From Eutreptiella sp. 'Long Island Sound 2002' (lineage: Eukaryota > Euglenozoa > Euglenophyceae > Eutreptiales > Eutreptiaceae): a DNA stretch of 64,000 nucleotides. The DNA lies in NCBI GenBank assembly GCA_964036045.1, contig OZ038380.1, forward strand, positions 63,286,591-63,350,590, in the 5' to 3' direction. The notes beneath the pieces were generated by a model. That model saw nothing but the letters and a program-made list of their open reading frames with translations. It did not search any database and had not been told where the DNA came from. The translations under genes were made by a program, and so were the position numbers. Shown one piece after another: positions 50,240 through 61,061 of this stretch. Positions within the stretch are counted from its first letter, which is position 1; the number at the start of each line of letters is the position of its first letter.

Positions 50240-51277
50240 TGCAGCATTTTTTTGGTGCATGGGGGTTGCCCCCCGGCGAGCATAACACAAAAGCGGCCTA
50301 ACCACGGGCAAGTGAGCGTTCATGGCGAGCCGAAGTTCATCGAAGGACAGCAGCCATATGTACAGTAACTCAGGGGGTGTGACCCTGCTCCAAGATGCAC
50401 CAAAGGCCTGGTTACTCTGGGCTGTGGCTTCGCCATTAGCCCTGTGGTTGGTGTTATGACGCAAAACGAATCGAAAATAAAAGGGACTCTATATATATTT
50501 ATATATATATATATGGAAGTCAGAAACAAACAAATAATCCCGGCCTTAGAACATCAGGGGTATCAAAAAAGACCTCCAGTTAAGTGGAAATCACTGACTT
50601 CAGAAGCGTTCGGAAAGCTCTGAGAACCGAGTGATGGCTGAGGTGTTCTTACCGTAGTAATTGAGCTGTTGCCGGTTTCAAATTGACCTCACAGGCTAGG
50701 GGACTCACAGGCCAACTTCAATGTTCAAGGAGACGGGAAAGAGGATCTCAGGGTACTTTATCAATCTGTTGGTATGCAGCGTAAGGGCAAACGCCGTATG
50801 TGAGCGGGCTCGGAGCACTGGAATGCTGTGTTCTTTTAATCCAGGTACCACAGGACTTCCGAGGACGGCTCGCGAGGTTCCGGTATCCAGAACCAGCAAT
50901 GATAGTATCCAAAACCTTCTGGTTCATACCACCAGTGAATGCCCAGGTACCACATGACAGCAGTGGCTGGGGACCAAGGCTGTAAATTGGATGATTGATT
51001 GGAAGGTGTGCGATACGGAGCTGGAAGAGAGCATCAAAAAAGTGCTGACGTGGTCCCATCTCATCGATCTGCCAACTGGTGTCAGGGGGGGGGGGTGCAG
51101 ATCGCAGGTGGTGAAGATGAGGAGGACGGAAAGAAAGACAAAAAGAAAAAAGAAAAAGAGGGGGGGAGAAAATCGTCACCCGGAGACCAAAGCGGGGCAG
51201 AAACCCCCCAGTCGCTTGCGGAGCATAGTTTCTTTTCGCGATGGCTTTTTTAGGGTAACGTGTTCCTAAGTGGGTAG
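50240..51277 (-). other. LINE-b 3' untranslated region
   Basis: About 1 kb with no protein of note. Contains an (AT)n stretch near 50492-50514, a G9-10 run near 51086 and the tail-like T7 at 50247. I cannot rule out that another small repeat is included. Confidence 0.5.
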
Positions 51278-52600
51278 TTACTGTAAATTAAGTAGTTGGG
51301 ATTTGGTTTTTTTGTTTTTGCAGTGAACGTGTCTGTGTTTGTGGGGGTGTTTATTGGTGACTGTTGTGTTTGTCCTTTTTGGGTAGGTCAACAAGGTGGG
51401 GTTGTGAGACGAAGTGCTGTAGATGGAGTATTGGTTGTTCCATGGGTTGTCTTCGGAATCTGGTTGGAGTAAGTGCAGATCGTTAATTGGGTTTTGTCTG
51501 AGCCAGGTTTGTGTCTCTTGCAGTGCTGTTTTGAGTCGTTTTCTTCTGTGTTTAAAGGCTGTTTTCAGGTTTTGTAGGTGTTGGAAGTAGGGAGTGTTGG
51601 GTGGGATTGCTCTTAGTGAATTACTGAGTGAGTTGGGAATGAGCGTGCGGATGTAGTTTCTTCTTTCTCCTTCCGATGCATGTAGCCACCAGTCGATGAC
51701 TGTTTGTTTGAAGGGTTGTTGCCAGACCTCAAAAAAGAGGTCACCAACAGGTTTCGCTGTGCCGCATTCGGTCACCGTTGTTATGGGGTCGAGGGGGTGA
51801 TGAGTGTGGCATTTGGGGCATTGATATGTGTTGAGTTTGTAATGGGGAAGAAAACCAGTGCAGCAGTACAGTCCGTTAGTCCATTTGAAAGGTATTCTGG
51901 AAAACCACGATGTGTGGGCGTAGAAGTCGGTGCTAGAAGGTAGGTGTATGTTGTTGTGTTTATGGCTTGGAAGTATGTGTTTGACAGTTTTGCGTGTAAT
52001 GCGTCCTGGCAGTGGTGTATGATTGTTGTATATGAAGTGAAAAGTGTCGGGGTTGTGGTGTTCTGGGTGTTGGTGGAGGTTGAGTGATATCCATTTAGAA
52101 ATTCTGTCAGAGTGCTCATTGCCAGCGAAGTCAGCGTGTCCTTTGATCCAGGTGAAAATTACGTGAAGGTGGGTGTTGTGAAGAAATTCCCAAATATAGT
52201 TGTACCAAAGAGCGAAGCAATTAGCGTTAGAAGCGAAGGGTTTAGTTTTGAATTGTTGTATTTGGTGGCGTGTGGAGCAAACCGACAGGTTGTCAATGGC
52301 AAAAATGATTGGTTGAGAGAGAGTGTCGAGGTGTTGGAGGTAGGTAAACAGTATAATGGCCCAAATTTCTGCTGGGTAAGATCCTTTTACCGGTGATGTG
52401 TTGCAGATGGTTGTTGGCGGTGTAGTGTTGAAGGTGATGGCGGCGCCCGATGGCGTGTTAGCTGTGGGGTCATCCGACCCATCGGTGTAGGCAATCGTAG
52501 CGTTAGGGTAGGCGTCGAGTGCGTCTAAAAGATCGTGGCACCCCCAGTAGTGCAGGTGTTGAGGGTTTGGGGGAGGAAGATTGTTTTTCAGGGTAAATTG
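51278..52600 (-). pseudogene. LINE-b RNase H and C-terminal region
   Basis: In the frame fixed by 51278 the minus strand gives an RNase H: AYTDGSDDPT (first Asp, 52481), AEIWAIILFTYLQ (Glu), FAIDNLSV (Asp), FTWIKGHADFAGNEHSD (His/Asp end, about 52120). It is followed by a Cys-His cluster YQCPKCHTHH near 51810 and a basic C-terminus ending at 51278. The upstream RT frame ends at 52588 and passes into this one through a single indel near 52610-52625. RNase H degrades the RNA strand of the cDNA hybrid; it occurs in several LINE clades. Confidence 0.72.
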
Positions 52601-54640
52601 AATGAAATTTTGAGTGGTTGTGGTGCTAGTGAAAGGAAAAGGGAAGTTGGCCGTGTCGGGTATGGAGAGAGACTTGGTAGGTTTGGAAATATCTTGGGAT
52701 GTGGGAAGAGTAAGGAAGCGAAACTGTGGATTGTGGACATGTCAGGGAAGGTAACTGTGGTTTTCTGAGGCGTGGGGTGGTCGACTGTGCCTCGGAACAA
52801 CTGGGTCGTTTTTGTGGTATGGGTGGCATTTTTCGTAATGGAATATGTTGGTGGGTGGCTGTTGGATTGGTAGTAGAGAAAGGCGACTTCGATTGCTGTG
52901 TGTGTAGGGATTTGAGAAGGGAGACATGGGTTGACTGTGGGTATGTCGTGCGTGTGGAAACCTAAAAAGCTAGCAGAGTGGGCAGTCATGCGTTGCATGG
53001 TGTTGGGGTTAGTGGCCTTGTAGCGCAAGGTGTACTTGACTCTTTCGTTGGTGTGGGAAGGTCCGTCGTCGTGTGTGTAGCGCAGTATATGGTTGATGGC
53101 TTGGATGTGGGTTACGATAGAAATTTTCGTGATGTTTAAACCTAGTGTGTGTGGGGGGGAGTATTTGGTTTTATTGGGGGTACGAAAGGATAGTTTGCCT
53201 AACTTGGAGATATGACTCCAAATTGTGGTGTCCAGTTTGTCGAGGTCATGTTGCGGGAGTGAGTTGTAGATTAAACGGTAGGTGAGGGTAGGTATCAGTT
53301 GTATGTTGGATAGTTTTATGACTTCGTTGTGTGTGAGAGGGAGGGTGGATATGTTGGCGAAAAAGGCGTGAATGGTGTTAAGTAGAAGTTGGAGCATGCT
53401 GGGGTTTTGTTGTTTGTTGAAAAACTGGGTGCCCAGGTATTTATAAAAAGTCCTGGGGTCGCCGTCATCGGTGAAGGTACTGAAATGTTGGGTAGGACTA
53501 ATACGAATGGTGATGTGGGTGGCGTTGTTGAGGGCGTGGAGTTCGGATTTAGTCGTGTTAAAAGAAAGGCCGTATCGAGGCCCTTGGACAAAGAGGAAGT
53601 GAAGCACTTTGTGTAGAGTGGCATGGGAGGTTGTTTGGAGGGCGATGTCGTCGATGAAGGAGAAAAGTTCGTTGAATTCGTGTTTAGGTAGGAGAGATTG
53701 TATGTGGTTATTGATGGGGTCGACAAAGAGGTTAAAGAGTATGGGGGACATGGGGCATCCTTGTCTAAGTCCCTCTATGCAGTGGGCTGCAAAGAGGGCG
53801 AAGCCGTTGACGACGGGGAAGTCGTGGGGGCAGGCGTAGAGGTTTTGGATGAGGTTGATGATGGAGTGAGGTATGTTGTAGTTGGAGAGTATTTGCCATA
53901 AGGCTCGGTGAGGAATGGAGTTAAATGCTTTATTTAAATCAAGATATAAGTGGTACATGTCTGGGTGCAGTGATAGGTTGGCAATCATAGTGTATATGTG
54001 GTCTGCGGTTCTGTGGTTAGGAAGTCCGCCATACTGTGTGTTGTTGGTGAGGTGGTATGTTGTGGCGTAGTAAGTGAGGGTGTGTGCACCGTAAGAAGGT
54101 ATGATTTTGTAAAGTGTGTTAAGTAGTGCTATTGGTCTGTAGTTTGTAGGATTATGGGGGTCGCCTTTTTTGTAAAGTAGAAAAATTTTTGCTTTAAGCC
54201 AGTGAAAAGGTATGTGGTCGGCGATAAGGAGGGAACACAGGCTGTAAATGTAGGTTTGTATATCAGGGGGGCAGACGGAGAAAAGGTAGAGAGATGTGTC
54301 GTCAAAACCAGGTGCGGTGTGTGGTTTAGCGTTCGACAAAAGAAGGTTGAAGAAGTCTCTGGTAAAGTGTGGTAGTGGAGCGTCGTTGGGTATTTTTGGG
54401 GAGTTAGTCATGAGTGTGTCGATGAAGGCTGGGTCTGTGTCGAAATCTGGGGGGCCTCCCAGGGAAGAGAGAGCGTGTCCCATAGATTTGCACATTTCGT
54501 AAGGGTCGGTGCTGAGTTGACCAGTTTGGTCAAAGAGAGAGATGGGGGTGGTGTTTCTGGGGTTGAGAATGTTGTTGATTGTCTTTTTATGCGCTTGTGA
54601 GAAATGAGGGAGTGGTGGAGTTTCTTCTGCGCTTGTGCTT
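52588..54640 (-). pseudogene. LINE-b reverse transcriptase
   Basis: A long frame (first ATG 54495, readable from about 54640) with LINE-type RT motifs in order: HWLKAKIFLLYKKGDPHNPTNYRPIALLN, QYGGLPNHRTADHIY, YHLYLDLNKAFNSIPH, GLRQGCPMSPILFNLFV, and the catalytic FIDDIAL (about 53645). The thumb and connection follow. The RT core itself has no internal stop. It is out of frame with the endonuclease upstream (near 54620) and the RNase H downstream, so the copy is dead. Asn/Thr/His-rich composition differs sharply from the GC-rich gypsy genes around it. Confidence 0.85.
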
Positions 54641-55222
54641 GTTTTTTTGAGGTCCAGTCATTGAGTAGTGTTTGAATTTTTTTGTTTTGTGTGCACTGGA
54701 GGTGGTAGAAGGTAGATTATTTACAGCGTCAAGGAATTGTTTCTCCACGCTGGTTGGTTTGTGTTCCTGTGCTTGATGAGTGACTTTTTTGTAGGTGGTG
54801 ACTAGTTGGGTGAACAGGAAGTCGGTCAGAGGAATAAGTTGTTCAACGGGTTGTTGGAAGAGAGTGTCGTGATGTTTGGAGAGCCAGTCGTTAAGAGGTT
54901 TACTGAGGGACGTAAAGTGTGACTTTTCTTCTTTGCTTAGGGGGCGGTAGTGAATGGAATTGTGTGGGATGTTGTATATGTTAATCGGATTGGTAGGGAT
55001 GGCTATGGAAGTGGATACGGGTCGGTGGTCGGAGATGTCGTCGTGAATATCAATGAAGGTGTTGAAAGGTTTGAAAATGGTGTTGGAAAGAGGAGAGGAG
55101 AGAATCAAGTCGATGCGTGTGTGAGACGGGAGCCTTTCGTTTGCAGGGCGCGTCCACTGTTTTGTCTCTGGGTGGTCCTTACGATACAGGTCAATGAGGG
55201 TTGGTGTGGTGTGGTGTGGTGT
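54587..55222 (-). pseudogene. LINE-b endonuclease C-terminus and linker (truncated)
   Basis: From the right border the minus strand reads THTRIDLILSSPLS and then DISDHRPVSTSI (about 55035), the last two motifs of an APE-type endonuclease (the DxI strand and SDHxPV). The N-terminal two thirds are missing at the Gyp-3 junction. A basic linker ends at 54587, where the frame is lost before RT. Confidence 0.75.
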
Positions 55223-55671
55223 GATGCCTGGCGTCTAGTGGTGGATTACAGAGCCCTGAATGCCGCCACAGTACCAGACGCGCATCCTCTTCCTTTAATC
55301 GAGAAGGGGATCGCCGCGAGAGCCAAAGGCAAGCTCTTTACTGTGTTGGATTTGCGCCATGGCTTTCATCAGATTCCCCTTCGAAAGGAGGATATGCATT
55401 TGACGGCAATGTGCACACCCTGTGGCACTGTCCAGTGGACTGTACTGCCGATGGGTCTGAAGAATGCGCCGTCGATGTTCCAGAAGATGATGGAGACTAT
55501 TTTATTTCAGAAGCACAAGTCTCTGGATTTACAAGAATTCTGCAGCATCTACATTGACGACCTTCTGATTGCCACGCCGTTGCGAAAAAAATTTGATGAG
55601 TGCCTGAAGTTGCAGAAAGAACAAGTTCGAAAAGTTCTCGAAGTCCTTCGACAAGAGAAGCTCGTGTGTGG
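55223..55671 (+). pseudogene. Gyp-3 RT palm, second part
   Basis: Resumes as WRLVVDYRALNAATVPD, then FTVLDLRHGFHQIPL, VLPMGLKNAPSMFQKMM, IYIDDLLIATP (catalytic YIDD motif, about 55550) and VLEVLRQEKLVCG, where Gyp-4 begins. With 48391-50239 it makes a standard gypsy RT. No stop or shift in this part. Confidence 0.88.
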
Positions 55672-57947
55672 TGAAGCCGGTTCGGACCCCCGTGGCCATC
55701 TTGGGGTCACTTGGGGTGTGTATCTATGTGCCGGCAAGCCGCCATTGGCTGATATCATACTCCCCCATCCACCTGGACTAACCCGATGTGATAGTGTGAT
55801 AGGTTTGGCCATTCCGGCTATGAGCGGCCATATTCAGAACCGAGGCACCGCCAGCGGAGATTTATATATCGGAATATCAGGAATCAACAGGGTTTTATTA
55901 TCATAATGTTTCCGTAATTTTTCAGCCTTTCGTTCTGATGGTCAATGTATCGGCGACTGTCAGTTGGCTCGCGATTTTGCGTTAACCGATTGGTTAACTG
56001 TTATTTCCAGATATTTTGGCGGAAACGTTTCTGAAGGGTCAGATTTCATCTGTAAAGGGTTCGTTGCTTCCGCATTTTTCTAAATAAGCACTCGAAACTT
56101 TAATCCGAATTTTTCGTGATGTCGAAATCGGATTTTCGACTTCGACATCGCCGCACTTGATTTGGACTTCTTCGATTGGTCATACTCCTTTCCCTATGCC
56201 CGAATCAGGGTTCCCTTATACTTGCCACCCAGTTGACTTGGAGATATAAGGGAAACAAAAGCGAATCGTGGGATCACTTTGAAGAGCCATATCTACGCGC
56301 GAGTGTGAGGAATGAGAATAAGGAAGGTTGGGTTGGAACTGCCGTGGTCTCAACTTAATTTAGGAAGCATCAAACGCCTTTGGTGCGTGCACATGCCCGG
56401 TGTAGCAAGGGAAAAGGGTCAAGAGGGTATAAAGTGATATATAACTCTTGGACCGCGCAACCGAATATTTTGATGCGACTTTCGAGTGTGCCGCATGAGT
56501 GTTGGGGTTGCATAGCAACTTTCCTTGGGTTCCTACGTATTTTTGACGTGAAGTTATGTCAATGGAGGGACATGGCATATCATGGTGGGAGCCACATTTT
56601 GAGGGTATTTGTTGTATGCATGGTATATGCTTGATATGCTCACGCCCGTGTTATATATCTTCGTGTGGCCGAAGAGATGGGGAGCCATACGTGACAAGGG
56701 CTTTGCCCATGTCCCAATTGTGGAATTCAAAGCGCTAGACCAAGTCTACCGCGTATGTATTGCTCATGGGATGTTCGACAAAGAGATCCATGGGTGCACT
56801 CCCATTTTCATGGGGCATGTAGATATTAGTGGCGAAGGTATCTCCATGCGCCCGATTGGGGATCCAAGTGGGGGAATTGTTCGCAAATGGTCTCAATCAT
56901 TTGTGTATTGAATCATGAGCGGATATCATGGGTGAGCATAGAGATATACTATCATGACAACTTTGTGTTTGGTCATATTTTCATGTTTTTGACCTCAATT
57001 TTTGCTCATTTTTGCGTTTTGTGCACTCACCTGGTCAGCTTACAGCAAGAAGCCTATGGGGAGTCGAACCATGGTATGTTGTTCATATGTTGGCATATGC
57101 TTTGGAGTTGAACATCACCATATGCCGGATCGTGTACTCCATTTGGCTTGGCGCATGAGAGATTACAAGAATTGGTCTCAAAATCATGGGCTGACTTGGG
57201 CAGTGCGTGCCGCCCATATCCGAAGGGTTTTCGAGGGTAAATGGGGATGTACATGGGCATTGGCCTTTGGTCTCTATCCTCCATGAATAGTAGACTTCGA
57301 TTCCATGCATGCTTGGAGCCTTCGGATATGTAGTAACTTCAATTTTGAGCATATTTTTGATATATGGCCAATATGGTGTGAATTGGCAGTTTTTTGACAT
57401 GTTATGAGTTCAAACTCATAAGTCATTTCTCTAAGCCCATTCGACTCCAAGTCCTACCAAGGTTATGTCAGGGTAGGGCATGGTCCTGAGTGCCACTCTA
57501 GGCCATGACACGCCACCTCCCCTATTGGGCTAGGATTTAGAGGCTTGGGAGTGAACACATTTTTGGGGTTTGTGTATTGACTTTTGACATATGGCATTTA
57601 GCCATCTTATTGGACTGGGTTCAGGGCATCATGTTGGTGAGTCAAGGGAAGGTCTTGAGTCCAGGGAATGATGGGTCTATGGCTGTGATTGTGTAAGTTT
57701 CCATCTCTCCCCAACTTTGCTTCATATGTGTTCATATGCCAATTTCAGGGCTTTCTTCCTTGGTGCAATTCTTGTACATGCCCGCCACCGTGGGAATACC
57801 GGTGTGCTGAACGAAAGCCCGCAGCCTGATTTGGATTGTGAATTGGGTTATTACCATACTTGTGGGATCTGGTTGCCATTCAGGGTTGAAGGAGGATTGT
57901 ATTTTCTATTTTCTATATTTTTGGTTTTGGACCCTGGATTTTGATAA
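55672..57947 (+). repeat. Gyp-4 5' LTR plus leader (LTR end not determined)
   Basis: The first 700 bases align with the Gyp-2 LTR: TGAAGC start, CACCGCCAGCGGAGATTT, AATCAACAGGGTTTTATT, the hairpin at 56118, and CCCTATGCACGAATCA-like text. After that the two drift apart. Without the 3' copy I cannot place the LTR end, which must precede Gag ATG 57948. Confidence 0.7.
56118..56149. other. Conserved LTR hairpin, Gyp-4 copy
   Basis: Same 32 bases as in the Gyp-2 LTRs (GATGTCGAA...TTCGACATC) although the neighbouring sequence differs at many positions. Confidence 0.7.
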
Positions 57948-60900
57948 ATGCAAGCATTGATCCGGAGCAAGTCAGCGGGGATTACAGGCGGAAGGGGCAC
58001 AGCGGGGGCCGGTCCTGGTAGGGACCTTCTTTATGGTAGCAGAGGCTTACCTGCTGCCCCTACCAACCGCCGACCCGGGGACTTGGGCCCTCATGAGCCC
58101 TGCCCAAGTACGCCCCGGGTGCGTATTGTGGACTCGGTGGAGACCACGCCGGAGATTAGAGCCATAGAAGGACCGAGACGTTTAAGAGCATGGCGAACTC
58201 CGGAATTTGAAGCCCGAAGAGAAGAACGACACTCGGGAAGAGGAGGACGTGACATGGAGGACCTGGTCTCCATGTGTGAGCGTCGCTGCCGAAAGGCATG
58301 CAACCTCCGCTCCGCCGCGGAGGACTCTGATGAGGCCTGCCATTCAGGCAGCAGTGGAGGACGGGCCCGGCGCTACCGGAAGCGCGGGTCACCCAAGTCC
58401 GCGGCAAGGGACGCCAGGGCTATGGACACGGACCCCAGCCCGGTCAGGCTGTGGGAATCCGAGGGGCACTCCGAGGGCTATCGGACAGCCCACGAGCCAC
58501 CTTCGGAGCCGCAGATGTCCGCGCTGATCGCCAGGGCGCATACGGCCCCCGAGCCCGCCCTGCAGCACGACGCCGAGGGCTTGGAGAGGCCAGTCAGGGC
58601 CCGGACCGCACCTGTGCCCCGGCACACGGGACCAGAGACGGACGCCATCGGCGATACGCCCATGGGCGACGAGTCTGAGGTGCCGGGAACCGCGGGATGT
58701 GCTGAATCCGGCGGAAAGCACGCTGCGTGCCACTGCGAGCACGTGTCCTTCCTCATGGGCAAGTACCTGAAGATGGGGATGGACGCCATCGTGAATCATC
58801 TTGACCGCCTGGACAACGCCAAGGATGCTCTAGAGGAGGACGTCGCGGGGATCCTGGACGACCAGTCGGCTGCGGAGAACCACATGGAGGAGCTGCGAGC
58901 GGATCAGGCCCGGTACCGGGAGAATCTGGAGCTGGCCCTGCAGAAGCAGCAGCAAGTGGTGGACAGCCTCCTCCACTTAGTGGAGGACATGTCGGGACGC
59001 CTGAGAAGGCTAGAGGAGCGAGGGCCCCTCGCCTCGGGTCCGGAGCTCCAGGCAAAGCCGGCCGCGGTGGAGCTGGTGGAGCGGGTTAAGACCCTCAGGA
59101 GCGCCATGGAGAAACCCATGGGCGGCCCTGCAGAGGCACCCTACGCGCCTCCGCGTGTTGACCCGGGTGCGCTGCCGTATGTTCCCCTGTTCAGCGAGTC
59201 AACAATGCTCGGGGAACACACGGCACCGGCTGGGTCCAGGCGGGAAGGGCACGTAGCCACGGACCCGAGGAGCCTGACAGTGCAGATGTCCCACGCCGCC
59301 CAGGATGTACCGCTCACGACGAATATGGCAGTCTATGCGGAAGAGAAGATCGAGATCCAGAACCAGACCATGCAGGGGCGAACCATGGGAAGCGCCGACG
59401 GACATGGTCGAGGCCATCCAAGCGGAAACATGTGGGCGAAGGACCCCAATACGGGAATATGGATGGTCGATGGAGCAAGTCCTTCCCGCATTCCAAACCC
59501 CATGGGTTCAGGCCCAACTGGACCGCACTCCATGGAGGAGAGGGATGTACGGGGAGTGTACTCAAACCCCCCGGCCACAGGTGGTATCCGTCTCGGTGGA
59601 GTGGTGGCTGGAGACGTCGGAGACGCCATCAGGATCGACGACCTCAGGGGAATCAAAATCCCCTATTACGACGGGAACCCGTCCAACCTGGATGACTTCA
59701 TCCTGGACTGGGAGGACTTCGCCGAGGAGGTCGTCGGCGAGATGCGGGGAGCGCCGCGGGACAAGTGGGTATGCCGGACATTCCCACACCGGCTGGCGCA
59801 GGACCTCAAGGAGGAGCTGCGGGATCAGATCCGGGAAGGATTGATCCGCACGGAGCAGGCCTGCCTCCAGTGGCTGGAGGATGAGGAGCGGGTGGACGCT
59901 CCTAACCAGAAGCTGGAGGACCTGTGGTCCATTCCACTGCCGCTGGACCGCGGTGAGTTGCGGGCCCGGGAGTGGAACCGGTATCTGCGGAAGTACCGCA
60001 GATTCCTCAAGTTGGTGGAAGACTGGAACGAGGCCAGTGAGATCCGCCACTTGCTGAAGGACGTCCTCCCCGGCAGCTGGAAGAGGAGAGTGGAGGACGA
60101 GGAGAAGAAGCGCGCCAAGCGACGGGTGGCGGTGAGGATTATGGCGGCGGAGGATACCCATGCGGGTATCATGGAGTTCTTCAGGAGGAACCTGGGCGAA
60201 CCCGACCGGATGTTGGGCCTGAAGAACGCCGTGTACGTGGAGGTATTCGGGGACTCCATGGGGCAAAGGTTGCTGCGCCTCAACAACGTGGAGTGGAGGC
60301 GCGGGGAGCCGCTGAAGATGCAAGTCATCTTCGCTCGCATGAGCCTGGACGAGATCGTGAAGTACATCACGGTGGAGTTGAAGCTCAATGCGAAGAACGA
60401 GGCCCACGTGCAGGATCGGCATGGTCATGGACAACGAGGACACCGAGACGACCGCCATCATCGGGAGATCCAGGAGGACACGGCCAACTCCGCGGAGGAT
60501 GGAAGTGGAAGTGGCCAAGACCACTGGTCCCGGGAGGATCACGAGGAGGCCCATTTCTTCGCGTTCGTGGCGCACAACGTGAAGAACCATGGACAGGATC
60601 GGTCCAGATGGAGCCAGGTGGGACCCAGGAAGAACAGAGAAGGACCAAGGAGGATCGGGAACCCACTGCTCTCGTTCCGAGAGTACAGGTCTCAGCACGA
60701 TGGGTGCTGGGTCTGTTATGGCAAGGGACACAACCATGCACACGACGACCGTCAGTGCAAGGTGTATGAGGCGGACAAGAAGGCCTACTTCGCCGCTCAC
60801 CCCGAGAAGAAGCCCAAGGAGCAGCGGATTTCCGACTGGAAGGCGAAGGGCGGAGACGGGGGAAAAGGCCAAGGCAAAGGCCAAGGAAAAGGTGGAGGAA

Positions 60901-61061
60901 GAGGCTATGGTGGTGGACCTGGCCAAGACCGACGAGTGAGGTCGATCGAGGAAGTTGCTGAGGACATGTTGAGGACGTTGGCGGAACTCAAAGCCCAGCA
61001 AAGTGGAGGACAAAGTCCTGGCGGATCGCAGCCGGAAGGGGCTGCGGGAAGCCAAGTCTAG
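57948..61061 (+). CDS. Gyp-4 Gag (1037 aa)
   Basis: ATG 57948 is the first in-frame ATG. N-terminal third Arg/Gly/Pro-rich with small Cys/His groups (MCERRCRKAC, ACHCEH); coiled coil at about residues 285-357; linker; capsid-like domain about 560-817, beginning DLRGIKIPYYDGNPSNLDDF and sharing RVDAPNQ, RAREW, KYRRFLKLVEDWNEA and ARMSLDEI patterns with Gyp-2 Gag. A Cys-His finger CWVCYGKGHNHAHDDRQC lies near 920, then a Gly/Lys/Gln-rich tail. Ends GSQV-TAG (61059-61061). It binds and packages element RNA by family knowledge. No stop or shift inside. Confidence 0.87.
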   Translation: MQALIRSKSAGITGGRGTAGAGPGRDLLYGSRGLPAAPTNRRPGDLGPHEPCPSTPRVRIVDSVETTPEIRAIEGPRRLRAWRTPEFEARREERHSGRGGRDMEDLVSMCERRCRKACNLRSAAEDSDEACHSGSSGGRARRYRKRGSPKSAARDARAMDTDPSPVRLWESEGHSEGYRTAHEPPSEPQMSALIARAHTAPEPALQHDAEGLERPVRARTAPVPRHTGPETDAIGDTPMGDESEVPGTAGCAESGGKHAACHCEHVSFLMGKYLKMGMDAIVNHLDRLDNAKDALEEDVAGILDDQSAAENHMEELRADQARYRENLELALQKQQQVVDSLLHLVEDMSGRLRRLEERGPLASGPELQAKPAAVELVERVKTLRSAMEKPMGGPAEAPYAPPRVDPGALPYVPLFSESTMLGEHTAPAGSRREGHVATDPRSLTVQMSHAAQDVPLTTNMAVYAEEKIEIQNQTMQGRTMGSADGHGRGHPSGNMWAKDPNTGIWMVDGASPSRIPNPMGSGPTGPHSMEERDVRGVYSNPPATGGIRLGGVVAGDVGDAIRIDDLRGIKIPYYDGNPSNLDDFILDWEDFAEEVVGEMRGAPRDKWVCRTFPHRLAQDLKEELRDQIREGLIRTEQACLQWLEDEERVDAPNQKLEDLWSIPLPLDRGELRAREWNRYLRKYRRFLKLVEDWNEASEIRHLLKDVLPGSWKRRVEDEEKKRAKRRVAVRIMAAEDTHAGIMEFFRRNLGEPDRMLGLKNAVYVEVFGDSMGQRLLRLNNVEWRRGEPLKMQVIFARMSLDEIVKYITVELKLNAKNEAHVQDRHGHGQRGHRDDRHHREIQEDTANSAEDGSGSGQDHWSREDHEEAHFFAFVAHNVKNHGQDRSRWSQVGPRKNREGPRRIGNPLLSFREYRSQHDGCWVCYGKGHNHAHDDRQCKVYEADKKAYFAAHPEKKPKEQRISDWKAKGGDGGKGQGKGQGKGGGRGYGGGPGQDRRVRSIEEVAEDMLRTLAELKAQQSGGQSPGGSQPEGAAGSQV
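61059..61061 (+). promoter_or_regulatory. Gag-pol boundary UAG-AGG of Gyp-4 (readthrough signal)
   Basis: TAG is followed in the same frame by AGG AGC CCC CAC, and that frame stays open to the window edge through protease and RT. The three residues after the stop (RSP) equal those of Gyp-2. Confidence 0.72.

Larger units (their letters stand above)
50240..55222 (-). mobile_element. LINE-b, 5'-truncated non-LTR retrotransposon inside Gyp-3 RT
   Basis: Minus-strand element with the end of an endonuclease, an RT, an RNase H and a C-terminal region, in LINE order. The left (3') border carries a T7 run on the plus strand (50247-50253), a short poly(A) tail on the coding strand. The right (5') border cuts into the endonuclease, the usual result of incomplete reverse transcription. 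Both borders fall inside the RT of Gyp-3, which reads through once LINE-b is removed. ATGC occurs at both junctions and may be a short target-site duplication. Confidence 0.82.
39421..55671 (+). mobile_element. Gyp-3, old Ty3/gypsy element broken by three insertions
   Basis: Parts in order on the plus strand: 39421-42937 (5' end and gag), 48391-50239 (protease, Dam-like domain, RT start), 55223-55671 (rest of RT palm). Removing TIR-1 and LINE-b brings the RT back into one domain: VPKP at 50216 followed by WRLVVDYRALN at 55226. Gyp-4 then cuts RT; RNase H, integrase and the 3' LTR would lie right of the window. Because three elements landed in it and its gag has several stops, it is the oldest gypsy element here. 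The left border TGACAGCACTC is a guess, since the partner LTR is not in view. Confidence 0.8.

Noticed and set aside
54950-55906. Single 318-codon frame from LINE-b into the Gyp-4 LTR
   Set aside because: Only 55223-55671 is real (Gyp-3 RT); the ends are chance extensions into other elements.
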